A stretch of DNA of 62,891 nucleotides from Corynebacterium sp. HMSC078H07 (GCF_001812805.1 NZ_KV810476.1:1-62891), one strand, 5' to 3'; positions 26,228 through 35,363 are shown, numbered from the stretch's first letter. Notes: generated by a model from the sequence alone, not told the origin. Numbers and translations are program-made.

Positions 26228-27907
26228 ATGGGCGGCGCATTTAGCTATGCATCTTTCTCCCGCGCCAAAGGCCGTGCTGGCGGTTGGGGAGTGGGCCAGA
26301 AAGTTGGTGACCTTACTCAAGAGGAGCTCGCGGAGCTGGTGTCTTTCGTGCCCACCTCGCTCAACAACGGCACTGCCATCCCGGATTTTCCTTCCGCGCA
26401 GCAGCGAGCTGAGCTTGTTCGCCGCACAGCAGTTTTCGCGCTGACTCCGGAAGCGGATAAGTGGGTAACCATGGTGTCAGTCCCGGCGGGTCTCGATGCC
26501 ACTGGGCGCGGCGGCAATGTGTTCACTTACACGACCGTGACGCGAACCGGTAATCCGCCGGCTCCCTCTACGGTGCTCTATTCCCCTGATGTACCTGCTC
26601 CTTTTTCCATCTATGAGGTGGATAAGGTGCAGATTCCGGAAGGAATCGCGGCGCGCGGTCCGCTGCATTCAGATGTTTTGCTCGACGAGTTCCTCGACGG
26701 GGAATTCCGCCAGCCGGAGAAACTTCCGGCGCCGTTTAAGTCCGTAACCCCGAACCCAGATTCCACGTTCAACCGTGAGTTGGTATCGGCAATGGCCACG
26801 GTGCTTAACTCTCGGAACGGGCTGGTCATCCTCGTGGCGCCTGATAATCAAGCAGCATTGTGGATTGCCGCCACTGCCCGCGAGGTGGGAGAGGACGGTT
26901 TTGGATTCTCTACTTTTGAACGGGCCGCAGCTATCAATGAATTCCCATTGAGCACGTCCACCATGATCGTGGTCCCACCGAGCGAAAAGCAGCGCTTGGC
27001 AGACACCGCCATTTCCGGAAACCCAGTGGTGTTTGTGCTGGGTGAGGCCCTCCCTGATGTCAGCGCCTACGAACGAACGTCTGATGAGACGGAAGCAACC
27101 GCAGCGGAGCCAGAAGCCCCGGCGGCGCAAGAGGCAGCACCGTTTGGGGCACCTTCTTTCGGTTCCTCGCCTTTTGCTGGTGGCGGCGATCCCGCCGCGC
27201 CATTTCCGCCGAATCCTCTTGCAGCCTCGCGCCCCCTGGAGGAGCAGCTCTCGCCGAGCGATGATGGGCTACCACTGAACGCAGCATCGGATAATCCTTT
27301 CGCAGCTGGGGCAGCTGGCGCGGTTATGGTGTCGGCAAGTGCGGGGCCGGATAGGGAGACGTCGACAAGCGCAGCCCCCAGCTTTACCCCGGCAGAGCCC
27401 GCTCCTGAACCAGCCACGGCAACAGTCACTCCGGGCACGCAGCTTGGGTCGAACGCGACCGTCCCAGCCTTGAGTGCTGAGGAATACCAGAAGCTCATCA
27501 CCTTTGATGCGCGCTGGTGGATTGAGTACCTCGATACCCATCGCGGCCGCTCCATCCAGTTGGCGTACCTGGACAAATCCACGTTGGGTGACGGGCTGGA
27601 CAAGCTACTCATGTCAGCGATTATTGCTTCGTGGGTCTTTTATTTCCCCCGGGATTTCACTCTGTTGGCTGAGGATGCACTGCGGCCGTGGGAGAACCGC
27701 GACCTTGAACACGTCGCGCACCTCACCGCTGATCATTTTGCGAATGCGTTCCACCTTGAAAACTGCGAGCGTTATGCCACTGGCCGCGTCGCCACGGTGC
27801 TCGATGCCGTGGCGCAGCTCCTCACAGAGCGCTCCGTGCGGCACCAACCGCACCAACCAGGTTGGCAGAACCGCGGACAGGGTCAGGGCAGAGGCCCGGG
27901 GCTGTGA
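26228..27907 (+). CDS. Operon protein of unknown function (559 aa)
   Basis: It begins two bases after the previous stop. A mixed alpha/beta N-terminal domain (1-275) is followed by an Ala/Pro/Ser-rich linker (~285-400) and a helical C-terminal domain (YQKLITFDARWWIEYLDTHR onward). No membrane segment, nucleotide motif or signal peptide is visible. The tail (NRGQGQGRGPGL) is Gly/Arg/Gln-rich. No family is recognised; translation is probably coupled to the beta-sandwich protein. Confidence 0.7.
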   Translation: MGGAFSYASFSRAKGRAGGWGVGQKVGDLTQEELAELVSFVPTSLNNGTAIPDFPSAQQRAELVRRTAVFALTPEADKWVTMVSVPAGLDATGRGGNVFTYTTVTRTGNPPAPSTVLYSPDVPAPFSIYEVDKVQIPEGIAARGPLHSDVLLDEFLDGEFRQPEKLPAPFKSVTPNPDSTFNRELVSAMATVLNSRNGLVILVAPDNQAALWIAATAREVGEDGFGFSTFERAAAINEFPLSTSTMIVVPPSEKQRLADTAISGNPVVFVLGEALPDVSAYERTSDETEATAAEPEAPAAQEAAPFGAPSFGSSPFAGGGDPAAPFPPNPLAASRPLEEQLSPSDDGLPLNAASDNPFAAGAAGAVMVSASAGPDRETSTSAAPSFTPAEPAPEPATATVTPGTQLGSNATVPALSAEEYQKLITFDARWWIEYLDTHRGRSIQLAYLDKSTLGDGLDKLLMSAIIASWVFYFPRDFTLLAEDALRPWENRDLEHVAHLTADHFANAFHLENCERYATGRVATVLDAVAQLLTERSVRHQPHQPGWQNRGQGQGRGPGL

Positions 27908-27964
27908 AGCGATGGATGTTAGGCAACACACGACTAGGCAAGATTAAAGAAGGTAAGAAGCGTC

Positions 27965-28927
27965 ATGGCTAAATACACATTGCGGGACGGCGAGTCCCGC
28001 CGCATCGGCTCAGACGGCATCCTGCGCGTCGAAGCCTTCGAGATGGGCAGCGGTGGTGCATCGATGGAGTTGGCCATCGTCGGTGAAGGCGTCGATGCTG
28101 TCCGCGTGCACGACTTGTCCCTGATGGTTCACTCCCTTCCGGAGCGCGCCACCATCGTGGTGCAGCCCAAGCGCGGCGGCACCTTTGGCCAGCGCAGTGA
28201 GGTGCGCCTCACGGTGAGCAACGCGGGCGATTCGGTGACTTTCCCGCGCGTGCTTATCGACGCTGCCGAGGACTCCCCCGAGCGCCTCGCCGAAGTCACA
28301 CCGGAGTCCGGCAGCTACCGCCTTGACGCCTTCGGCACGACCGAAGGCGCTGGTATTACAGATTCCGCCCGTGAGGTGCGTTCCAAGATGCGGCGCGCCG
28401 AGCTCGATGTTTCTGGTCTGGATGATGTCACTGTCATCGTCGATGGTTCTGCGTCCATGCAAGTGAACGTCACACCAAAGATTGTCGAGGCAGCCGCCAA
28501 GTACATCGATGCGCTCTCGGATGCTTTCAAGCGCTTCCGCGCCACCGATGGTCAAGACAGCATCCAGACCCACAAGGTGGATGAGCTGACTCGCTTCATC
28601 AGTGGGGTCATTGAAAACGGTGCGGAGCGCGTGGGGCAGCGCCCGTGGCACGGGCCGAACATCGTGTCCACGACGTCGCTGGCTATTTACGTTACCGACT
28701 CCCCGGTAGCGTCCATGCTGGATACCGGCGTGCCTACCGTCGTACTCATCACGAGTGCTATTGGCCGCCAAGAGCTGGAGCTCGCCCACATCAATGGCAC
28801 GCCACGCCAGGTGGCGTATGCGGTGATTGATGAGGACGTCGTCAAGCAGCTCGACAGCGGCGCCAATACCGAGCTTTCCGAGCTCACCGACCGAGTCACT
28901 GCCATGCTGAAGGAGAGGAACTCATGA
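27965..28927 (+). CDS. Cytoplasmic VWA-domain protein (320 aa)
   Basis: Residues 1-115 form a beta-rich domain (YTLRDGESRRIG, VRLTVSNAGDSVTFPRVLI). A VWA-like domain follows with MIDAS DGSAS at 160-164 (LDDVTVIVDGSASMQV) and a later TDSPVASMLD. There is no signal peptide, so unlike the first VWA protein this one is intracellular. ATG 27965 follows AAGAAGG. Its stop overlaps the GTPase start (ATGA). VWA-GTPase pairs are common in actinobacterial conflict or remodelling operons, with the VWA part as partner-binding module. Confidence 0.75.
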   Translation: MAKYTLRDGESRRIGSDGILRVEAFEMGSGGASMELAIVGEGVDAVRVHDLSLMVHSLPERATIVVQPKRGGTFGQRSEVRLTVSNAGDSVTFPRVLIDAAEDSPERLAEVTPESGSYRLDAFGTTEGAGITDSAREVRSKMRRAELDVSGLDDVTVIVDGSASMQVNVTPKIVEAAAKYIDALSDAFKRFRATDGQDSIQTHKVDELTRFISGVIENGAERVGQRPWHGPNIVSTTSLAIYVTDSPVASMLDTGVPTVVLITSAIGRQELELAHINGTPRQVAYAVIDEDVVKQLDSGANTELSELTDRVTAMLKERNS

Positions 28928-29934
28928 CCCAGGCACGTTGCCCATGGACGTTCAAGCCGCTAGAGGCGGGCGTGACAGTGAGCCCGTACACGAACCGAGA
29001 ATTGCCGGAGGGGTGGACCGATGCGGTTACGCATTGCGTAGCTATGGCCGGTGCCCGAAACTCCGGCAAGTCGCTGTACACGGCGGTGATGATTAAGCAG
29101 CTCAAGCAGTTGGCCCACAAGCACGATAGATCCGTGCAGCCAGCGGATGAGTCGACGCGCGAGCGCTACGCGGAGGTCTATGAAAAGCCTCTCTTCGAGG
29201 AGATGCGCGCCATGGATCCCACGCCGAGCGCTGTGGCGACGGATGCCTACCAGCGTGACCCACTCATTTACGAGCTGGGTGTATGGCCGGATGAGCAGGG
29301 ACAACCGCGCATGAACTACCTGGTCTTCCGCGATGTGGCGGGCGAAGACCTGGAAAACCCGCCGGAGAACGAGGCTGATCGCGAGAATCTCGCGTTCTTT
29401 TCCCACGCAGACCTCGTCATTTTCCTTTTCGATCCGCTGCGCGTAAAGCAGATTCAGGATTTCATCCACGGTCTTATCCCCAACATTGGTGAATTGGGCG
29501 CGGATTCGCTGAGCGTGCTGGATAACCTTCTTGATCTTCTCGATACGGATACCCCGCCGCCACTGGCTGTGACTATTTCCAAGTTCGATACCGTGCAGAA
29601 GCTTGAACAGGTTGATGATGTGCGGTGGAAGAAGCTCATGTCCAACCGTGGTGCGGCCTTCCGGCGCGATACTGGCTGGAATTTCAACGACTCGGACCGC
29701 TACATGGTCCACCAGGAAGCCGAGTCTCTGCTGCGCTTCCTGGGCGCGAACGATCTCATCAACAAGCTGTACTCCGCGGCGCCGCGTGAGGGAAGCTTCT
29801 TCGTCGTGTCTGCTCTCGGTGAAGCACCGACGGGCCGTCAGCTGGCGCGCAGCGGCATTGCGCCCTACCGCGTGCTCGACCCCATCCGGTGGCAGTTGAG
29901 CCGTCGTGGCGTGTTTACGCAGGACGTCTCATGA
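28924..29934 (+). CDS. P-loop GTPase of the double-GTPase (DO-GTPase) type
   Basis: 336 residues. The Walker A motif GARNSGKS is at 43-50, the switch/Walker B DVAGE at 137-141 (FRDVAGED) and the base-recognition motif SKFD at 219-222, in place of NKxD. ADLVIFLFDPLRV and the proline-bounded insertion after it fit TRAFAC GTPases of the DO-GTPase group, which sit in multi-gene systems with VWA and other effector domains. It overlaps its neighbours by ATGA on both sides. It probably provides the switch for the tubulin-like apparatus. Confidence 0.8.
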   Translation: MTQARCPWTFKPLEAGVTVSPYTNRELPEGWTDAVTHCVAMAGARNSGKSLYTAVMIKQLKQLAHKHDRSVQPADESTRERYAEVYEKPLFEEMRAMDPTPSAVATDAYQRDPLIYELGVWPDEQGQPRMNYLVFRDVAGEDLENPPENEADRENLAFFSHADLVIFLFDPLRVKQIQDFIHGLIPNIGELGADSLSVLDNLLDLLDTDTPPPLAVTISKFDTVQKLEQVDDVRWKKLMSNRGAAFRRDTGWNFNDSDRYMVHQEAESLLRFLGANDLINKLYSAAPREGSFFVVSALGEAPTGRQLARSGIAPYRVLDPIRWQLSRRGVFTQDVS

Positions 29935-30449
29935 CCTTCGGTACCCCGCAGCCTGGGCCTTTGCAGCCGGGGCACCAGCATCCCGCCCCAGCGCCCACGC
30001 CGGCTGGCCCGAATGCCGCGCAGGACTATCGCTATGGGCACGTCACGGATGCTGCCCGGGAATCGCGCCGAGCAGCGGATATGAAGGCCCAGTGGGCGCC
30101 ATGGCCGTTGAAAGTCGCAGCAGTCATTGAGCTGCTCATCTGCTCCTATGCGGTGTTTAATATCTGCAAGCTCGTGGCCTTTGAGAACAGTCCGGAAGCA
30201 GTGACTCGCACGGAACAGCTGTCGACCGAGCTGGGTGTGCTGTTGGGCGTTCTGGTGCTGTTCGTCTGTGTGCTGACCACCTACGTGCTGCATGCACAGC
30301 AGTCAGCGCGCATCGCGCTTACCGCTATCAGCGCAGTGCTAGTGTTGCTCATCCCCGTAAGCTCGGTCATGCCGGTGTCCATCGCCTCGGCCGTGGTTAT
30401 CGTGCTGTTGTGGCTGCCGGTGAACCGTCAGTGGTTCGGTGGGGCTTAG
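29931..30449 (+). CDS. Small multi-pass membrane protein, last gene of the operon
   Basis: 172 residues from the ATG that overlaps the GTPase stop (ATGA). A Pro/Gly/His-rich N-terminus (~1-50) precedes four predicted helices (~63-82, 100-120, 127-145, 148-165). It mirrors the first gene of the operon: a disordered Pro/Gly N-terminus plus a small membrane bundle. The stop codon overlaps the stop of the convergent gene. No family is recognised. Confidence 0.75.
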   Translation: MTFGTPQPGPLQPGHQHPAPAPTPAGPNAAQDYRYGHVTDAARESRRAADMKAQWAPWPLKVAAVIELLICSYAVFNICKLVAFENSPEAVTRTEQLSTELGVLLGVLVLFVCVLTTYVLHAQQSARIALTAISAVLVLLIPVSSVMPVSIASAVVIVLLWLPVNRQWFGGA

Positions 30450-31789
30450 GCTTTCTTACGCAGCTCCTCTAGTGCGCGCGTATTGCCGGCGGCGTCGAAG
30501 AGGTTGTAGGCGAAGTGGTACATGTTCCGCGCGCGTTCTGCTACGTTGCCGGCGGCATAGCGGTCACCGAGGAGTTCGGCTACTTCCGCTAGGGCGCTTT
30601 GCTCGGTCGGGGTCGTGGCTGCGGAGGCGGTGTGCTTCTCCAAGAAATCAAGCAGAACCTGCGTGGACTTGAACATGTCCTCGGCCTGCGTGCGCAAGCT
30701 CTCGGAGTAGAGCACCGTCCATTTAGCGGCCACCGGTAGGCTCTTCAGCTTCGTAGAATCCACATAACGGGAGGCCAGAATGTCATAGGCCTCTTGGGGG
30801 TCATTGGGGAGAACATGCAGGTTTACCCGCTTGAGGATGGCTTGCAGCTCGTTGTCGACATCCCCGATGCGGGCGTACTCCCGCTCGGCTGCCTCCAAAC
30901 ATGCCAGGCGCTGGGCTGTGTCCCCGCTTGAGTTGGCTGCGGCATCGCTGTAGAAGCGCGCCAGCATCGCCGGTGGCATCTGCTGGTATTCCTCTTCGCG
31001 GCGGGCATTCGACAGGATGGCGAAGGACTGCGCGGCTACACGGGAACAGTCGTCCTGCGAGTTTGATGCCCAGAGAGCACCGACAGCGGATTCAAGGATG
31101 ACCGTGAGGACATCCACAAACGATGTTCCCGATCCATCAAAATTCCCGGAGGTCACCGCGTCATTGATGGTGACAAACTCAGCGGCGTGAGCTTTCGCAT
31201 CGCCGTTCTTGGCCGCGTCGAGGCGCGTGCGCAGTTCAGCAAGTGTGGACGGGCTGCTATCCCCACCAGAGGCAGCAGACACAGCCGAAGAATCGGCAAC
31301 GGGCTGGGACATTGATGCAGTGACGGCCTCAGAAAAGTCCTTGTGGCTAGCAGCGGTCTGCGCGGCAGCAATCTCATCGAGCACGGAGCGATCCCCCGCA
31401 GCAGCGGCCTTGGCGGCGAACTTCTCTGCTTCTTCCTTAAAACCATTATCCAGCCAGGCGCGTGCCACACGGGCGTAGCCGGTAGCCACCAGATCTGGCT
31501 GGCCGGTCAGCACGCCGATGGAGGCAATAGCGAACGAGTCGTTGGCATCTTCGATGGTGCCTGCGGCCTGGCGGAGAGTCTCGCGGGCTTCCAGGTAGAG
31601 AGCAGCGGGACGCGCATCCTCGATGCTGCCTAGGAAAGAATCCTTCGCGATGACCCGGTTAATTTGCGCGTCAATGTGCGCTGACTCCGTAGTGGGCAGT
31701 GTTAGACCAGAGCTCTGGGAGCGCGCATAGGCCAGCATGCGCTCGGCGTCGGCGGAATCAAGCAGGGGATAGGTCGCGTCAGAAGCCAT
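30446..31789 (-). CDS. Helical-repeat (TPR-like) protein facing the operon
   Basis: 447 residues, almost wholly helical, with helix pairs such as RPAALYLEARETLRQAAGTI and AQRLACLEAAEREYARIGDV that resemble degenerate TPRs, split by a Ser/Ala-rich linker (~165-185). No signal peptide or membrane segment. It converges on the operon, the stops overlapping by two bases. It probably belongs functionally to the system, as an adaptor, but this rests only on position. The ATG has a TAGAAT box 7 bases upstream and no ribosome site. Confidence 0.65.
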   Translation of the reverse strand: MASDATYPLLDSADAERMLAYARSQSSGLTLPTTESAHIDAQINRVIAKDSFLGSIEDARPAALYLEARETLRQAAGTIEDANDSFAIASIGVLTGQPDLVATGYARVARAWLDNGFKEEAEKFAAKAAAAGDRSVLDEIAAAQTAASHKDFSEAVTASMSQPVADSSAVSAASGGDSSPSTLAELRTRLDAAKNGDAKAHAAEFVTINDAVTSGNFDGSGTSFVDVLTVILESAVGALWASNSQDDCSRVAAQSFAILSNARREEEYQQMPPAMLARFYSDAAANSSGDTAQRLACLEAAEREYARIGDVDNELQAILKRVNLHVLPNDPQEAYDILASRYVDSTKLKSLPVAAKWTVLYSESLRTQAEDMFKSTQVLLDFLEKHTASAATTPTEQSALAEVAELLGDRYAAGNVAERARNMYHFAYNLFDAAGNTRALEELRKKA

Positions 31790-31796
31790 GGGGGCG

Positions 31797-31802
31797 ATTC
31801 TA
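31797..31802 (-). promoter_or_regulatory. -10 box of the helical-repeat gene, probably leaderless
   Basis: Minus-strand TAGAAT lies 7 bases before the ATG at 31789, back to back with the gluQ promoter. Confidence 0.45.
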
Positions 31803-31829
31803 GTGGAGGACTCGCCTCCGCGCGGCCCC

Positions 31830-31835
31830 TAGACT
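31830..31835 (+). promoter_or_regulatory. -10 box of gluQ, probably leaderless
   Basis: TAGACT is 7 bases before the gluQ ATG with no Shine-Dalgarno sequence between. Confidence 0.45.
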
Positions 31836-31842
31836 GGACTGC

Positions 31843-32775
31843 ATGGATTCTCTTTCTCCCGCCGGCCGCTATGCTCCGAGCCCGTCTGGTGATTTGCACC
31901 TAGGCAACCTCCGCACGGCGCTCCTCGCCTGGCTCTATGCGCGAAGCAGCGGACGGCGCTTCCTCGTTCGCGTGGAAGACATTGATACGCAGCGTTCCTC
32001 GCGGGAATCGGCTAGGCGCCAGCTGGAGGATCTCGCAACGTTGGGACTGGATTGGGACGGGGAGGTCATCTACCAGCAGGATCGCTATGCCGCCTACGAG
32101 GAGGCGCTTTCGCAGCTGCCCAGCTACGAGTGCTACTGCTCCCGTAAGGACATCCAGGAAGCCTCCCGCGCACCGCATGCAATTCCGGGTCAATATCCGG
32201 GGACGTGCCGGGCGCTTAGCGACGATGAACGGGCCACCAAACGAGCCGAACTCGCCGCCCAGAACCGCGTTCCCGCGATTCGCCTGCGCGCTGAGGCGGC
32301 AACGTACACCATCCACGATGCCGTGGTGGGCGAGTACACCGGTGAGGTAGATGACTTCATCTTGCGCCGCGGCGGCCAGCCGCCAGCTGACCCGAACCAG
32401 GGCATGGATTGGGCCTATAACCTGGCGGTTGTCGTTGACGATGCCTTCCAAGGCGTGGATCAGGTGGTGCGCGGCGATGATCTCCTCTCCTCTGCCCCAC
32501 GCCAGGCCTATCTCGCACATCTTCTGGGCTTTCCGGAGCCAGAGTTCGTCCACGTGCCGCTCGTGCTCAACTCCGAGGGAGTGCGCCTTTCCAAGCGCGA
32601 TGGGGCAGTGACCCTGCGTCAGCTTCTCGAGGGGCACAGGAGGGATGTGGGGGACGTCGTCAAGCTCTTGGCTCGGTCCTTAGGATATGAGGCCTCTTCC
32701 GTGCAGGAGCTGTGCCAACAGTTTCAGCCGGAGAAGCTATCGCGCGAGCCTTTCGTCTGGGATGGCACTGTGTAG
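31843..32775 (+). CDS. gluQ: Glutamyl-queuosine tRNA(Asp) synthetase
   Basis: 310 residues, the catalytic half of a GluRS without the anticodon domain. [20 protein letters not shown] holds the HIGH-like motif (HLGN, 19-22) and VRLSKRDG (247-254) the KMSKS-like loop. The zinc site CYC (97-99), Tyr 118 and Cys 122 of the GluQ subfamily are present. It attaches Glu to queuosine at position 34 of tRNA(Asp), so its presence implies that tRNAs carry queuosine, consistent with tgt and yhhQ nearby. Divergent from the helical-repeat gene with a 53-bp shared promoter region. Confidence 0.9.
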   Translation: MDSLSPAGRYAPSPSGDLHLGNLRTALLAWLYARSSGRRFLVRVEDIDTQRSSRESARRQLEDLATLGLDWDGEVIYQQDRYAAYEEALSQLPSYECYCSRKDIQEASRAPHAIPGQYPGTCRALSDDERATKRAELAAQNRVPAIRLRAEAATYTIHDAVVGEYTGEVDDFILRRGGQPPADPNQGMDWAYNLAVVVDDAFQGVDQVVRGDDLLSSAPRQAYLAHLLGFPEPEFVHVPLVLNSEGVRLSKRDGAVTLRQLLEGHRRDVGDVVKLLARSLGYEASSVQELCQQFQPEKLSREPFVWDGTV

Positions 32776-32847
32776 CTCCGCTCCCTAGTCAGCTGCATAG
32801 CGGTAGTCTGAGAACTGAAAAATTCTAAACGGGGAAAGAAGCACAGT

Positions 32848-34419
32848 ATGGAAGTTTTGTTCATTCTCATTGGCCTGATGCTGTTGACCGTCATTGTTAT
32901 GGCGGTGGGGGACAAAATAGGACTTCCCTGGCCGGCGCTTCTGACTATCCTTACGGCGGTGGCGGTCTCGGTGTACGCCACATTCTCGAATGGCACATTT
33001 GAATTCTCCGTGCCCGCTGACCTCATTCTTCCCATCTTCTTGCCGCCATTGTTGTGGGCGCTGGCAAGGAGAACATCGTGGGGCGTCATTCGTGAACAGT
33101 GGATGACCATTCTGGCACTGTCCGTGCTGCTCGTGGTGGCCACGACCCTAGCGGTGGGGTTTACTGCTCGTGCTTTCATGCCAGGCTTGGGACTGGCTGC
33201 AGCCATCCTCATCGGCGCTGCGATTGCCCCGCCAGACCCGGTGGCTGTGGAGGCAGTGGCAGAACCTGCCGGTATTCCGCGGCGTATCATTTCCGTGCTG
33301 CAGATTGAAGGCCTGTTCAATGATGCTGCTTCCATCGTGGCCTTCCATCTTGCCTTGGAAGCCGTGAAGAGCTCGGGTGAGATGCATGCCGGGGAAGCGG
33401 TGACTCGTTTCCTCTATTCCGCGGCGGTAGCCGCCATCCTTGGCCTCTTGGTGGGCAGGGTGTCTTCGTGGTTTGTCGGCGCGGTTCATGAGGTTGTTGC
33501 TCGTAACGCGTTGACGTGGGTGATTCCTTTTGCCGTGTATATCGCTGCGGAGGAACTCGGTGCCTCCGGTGTTATTGCTGTGGTGATTGCCGCGGTAGAA
33601 CTGCATTCCCGCGCGCCGATTCAAGCCGAAGATCGCCTCTCCGGCCAGTCATTCTGGGAGACCGTCGAGCTTCTTTTCACGGGTGTGGCCTTTGGCCTCA
33701 TTGGTTTGACTGTGTTCAGTGCCATTGACGCCGTGGGCGCGGATCTCTGGCATGCGGTCATCGTCGGCGTCATCCTGTCCTTTGTCGCCTTTCTCGTGCG
33801 TTTGGTGTGGATGTATGCCTTCTATCGCATTAACAAGCGCCGCGGGAAGCCACGATTGGCGCCACTCCGCCTGCAAGAAGTGCTGCTTATGACGTGGTCC
33901 GGCATGCGCGGTTTGGTAACTCTTGCGCTGGTTCTGTCCGTTCCGAGTGGCTTGAGTTTCTACAACGAGTTGACCGTTATTGCCCTCGTGGTGCTGCTCA
34001 TGACCATGGTGATTCCCGGCCTGCTGCTGCCGTGGCTCATGCGTCAGCTCGACCTCACCACATATTCGCAGGCAGCCACGGACAAAATGCGCGCCACCAT
34101 TACCTCCCGTGCGCGTAAAGCCGGCATCGCGGCGATGCGCACGAAGTATGAGGAACTGGACCCCGACACTGCGGCGAACATTGCTCAATGGTTTGAGGAC
34201 CGCCTCGGTGAGGATGAGGACGGTGAGGACGCTACAACTCGTCTGCGCATGGCTATTGAAGCCCGCGAGGTGGCCCTCGCGGCACGGAGGACCGCACTCG
34301 CCGGCGCCCAGCAAGAGTTGCTGCGCCTGCGCCGCGATAGGGAATTCAACCCCATGATTGTGGACGAAGTGCTTGCCGACGTCGACCGAATGTCCCTCGG
34401 CGCAAAGAAACACAGTTGA
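32848..34419 (+). CDS. CPA1-type Na+/H+ antiporter (NhaP-like)
   Basis: 523 residues with about 12 transmembrane helices, then a ~110-residue soluble C-terminal tail. The ion-site motifs are IAPPDPVAVEAV (the DP motif) and IEGLFNDAASIVAFH (the ND motif), both diagnostic of CPA1. It exchanges Na+ or K+ for H+ at the cytoplasmic membrane. The ATG has GGGGAAAG upstream. The tail is acidic and helical (LDPDTAANIAQWFEDR), possibly regulatory. The next small gene follows closely. Confidence 0.85.
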   Translation: MEVLFILIGLMLLTVIVMAVGDKIGLPWPALLTILTAVAVSVYATFSNGTFEFSVPADLILPIFLPPLLWALARRTSWGVIREQWMTILALSVLLVVATTLAVGFTARAFMPGLGLAAAILIGAAIAPPDPVAVEAVAEPAGIPRRIISVLQIEGLFNDAASIVAFHLALEAVKSSGEMHAGEAVTRFLYSAAVAAILGLLVGRVSSWFVGAVHEVVARNALTWVIPFAVYIAAEELGASGVIAVVIAAVELHSRAPIQAEDRLSGQSFWETVELLFTGVAFGLIGLTVFSAIDAVGADLWHAVIVGVILSFVAFLVRLVWMYAFYRINKRRGKPRLAPLRLQEVLLMTWSGMRGLVTLALVLSVPSGLSFYNELTVIALVVLLMTMVIPGLLLPWLMRQLDLTTYSQAATDKMRATITSRARKAGIAAMRTKYEELDPDTAANIAQWFEDRLGEDEDGEDATTRLRMAIEAREVALAARRTALAGAQQELLRLRRDREFNPMIVDEVLADVDRMSLGAKKHS

Positions 34420-34467
34420 GGGGAGTGCTGATCCGTGACTCAGAATGGTGGCGAGAGGAGCGAATCA

Positions 34468-34803
34468 ATGGATGCCTATGAGTACGCCCAGCTGGAAGAC
34501 GGCCTGGATTACCTCTACGACTTCTTCGACGCTGACTTGGAGAAACGCGTGCGCGCCGAGCGTGAGTTGTTGCCAGAAGGTATGGAAGACATCTTGGGCG
34601 ACCACACGCTGGAAGACTACGTCTGGCTGTGGATCAAAGAACCTGGTCCCCACGGCTTCCGCCAGTATCTCCGCGATGGCGGCTTTGACGAGGACGAGGT
34701 GGAAGAGGCTTTTCTGCTTGCCCGCACAGAGTGGGGAATGAACACCCCGCCGCACGTGGAGTGGCTCAAGGAAGACGGTGTCGAGGCCCCCAAGTTCGAT
34801 TAG
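34468..34803 (+). CDS. Small acidic protein of unknown function (111 aa)
   Basis: Very acidic, with aromatic-rich helices (DAYEYAQLEDGLDYLYDFFD, EDYVWLWIKEPGPHGF). I chose ATG 34468, preceded by GAGAGGAG, over the GTG at 34435. It follows the antiporter by 48 bases and is probably cotranscribed. No domain is recognised. Confidence 0.7.
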   Translation: MDAYEYAQLEDGLDYLYDFFDADLEKRVRAERELLPEGMEDILGDHTLEDYVWLWIKEPGPHGFRQYLRDGGFDEDEVEEAFLLARTEWGMNTPPHVEWLKEDGVEAPKFD

Positions 34804-34855
34804 GAGTGTGCGACTGTGGGCGTTCGGTGAAGGCGCCCAGCTCGAGTGCCCAGCC

Positions 34856-34961
34856 GCAAAGGAACCAAAGCACTGGCACCTTATGCAAAGCTCCGCATGC
34901 AATCACCTGGGGTTTTCCGGCCTAGGCCCCGCAAATGGTGCCTTTACTTTGGTTCCTTTGC
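34856..34961. repeat. Long imperfect inverted repeat downstream of tRNA-Ser
   Basis: GCAAAGGAACCAAAG (34856-34870) and its exact complement (34947-34961) form a 15-bp outer stem. After a 4x4 mismatch, GGCACC (34875-34880) pairs with GGTGCC (34937-34942). The 56-base centre contains GGCCTAGGCC. No T-run follows on either strand. The rest of the 34804-35106 gap shows only the hairpin annotated next. Confidence 0.65.
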
Positions 34962-35064
34962 CCAAAAGGCTCAAGCCTCGCCCGCCCTCGAACCGGCCAG
35001 GCCCGGATTGACGGGCGGTCAACACCGACTACGGGCGCAAGTGAGAGACGCAGAATGCGAGAAA

Positions 35065-35098
35065 TCCCGGTTCACAGCGCGATGCTGGTGAACCGGGA
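35065..35098 (-). terminator. Hairpin after tRNA-Ser
   Basis: TCCCGGTTCAC (35065-35075) pairs exactly with GTGAACCGGGA (35088-35098) around a 12-base loop. It lies 9 bases past the tRNA 3' end. No strong T-run follows on the minus strand, so it may act in processing or termination. Confidence 0.5.
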
Positions 35099-35106
35099 CT
35101 TCCCAG

Positions 35107-35195
35107 TGGCGGAGGATAGGGGATTTGAACCCCTGAGGGATGTGACTCCCGCACGCGTTCCAGGCGTGTGACATAGGCCGCTAGTCGAATCCTCC
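35107..35195 (-). tRNA. tRNA-Ser (GGA anticodon)
   Basis: The minus strand folds as a class II tRNA. The acceptor GGAGGAT (35195-35189) pairs with ATCCTCC, followed by discriminator G and an encoded CCA (35109-35107). The anticodon stem CACGC/GCGTG encloses loop CTGGAAC, anticodon GGA. A long variable arm (GGGAGTCACATCCC) marks serine, and the T loop reads GGTTCAAATCC. Confidence 0.95.
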
Positions 35196-35328
35196 GCTGG
35201 AAAACATTACATGAGCCCCCTAATGAAGCAAAATCGCCAGGTCAGAGCGAAGAACTTGGGAATGAGAGACGGTAGAGGGGGAAGCCAGGCTGGGAGTCAG
35301 AGTGGGAGCTGGGAGGCGAGGGTGCGGT

Positions 35329-35358
35329 TTGGCGTCGGCAAGCACGGCACGCTAGGCT
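35329..35358 (+). promoter_or_regulatory. Promoter of the SRP RNA gene
   Basis: TTGGCG (35329-35334) and TAGGCT (35353-35358) are 18 bases apart, placing the start near 35365. Confidence 0.45.
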
Positions 35359-35363
35359 AGAGC

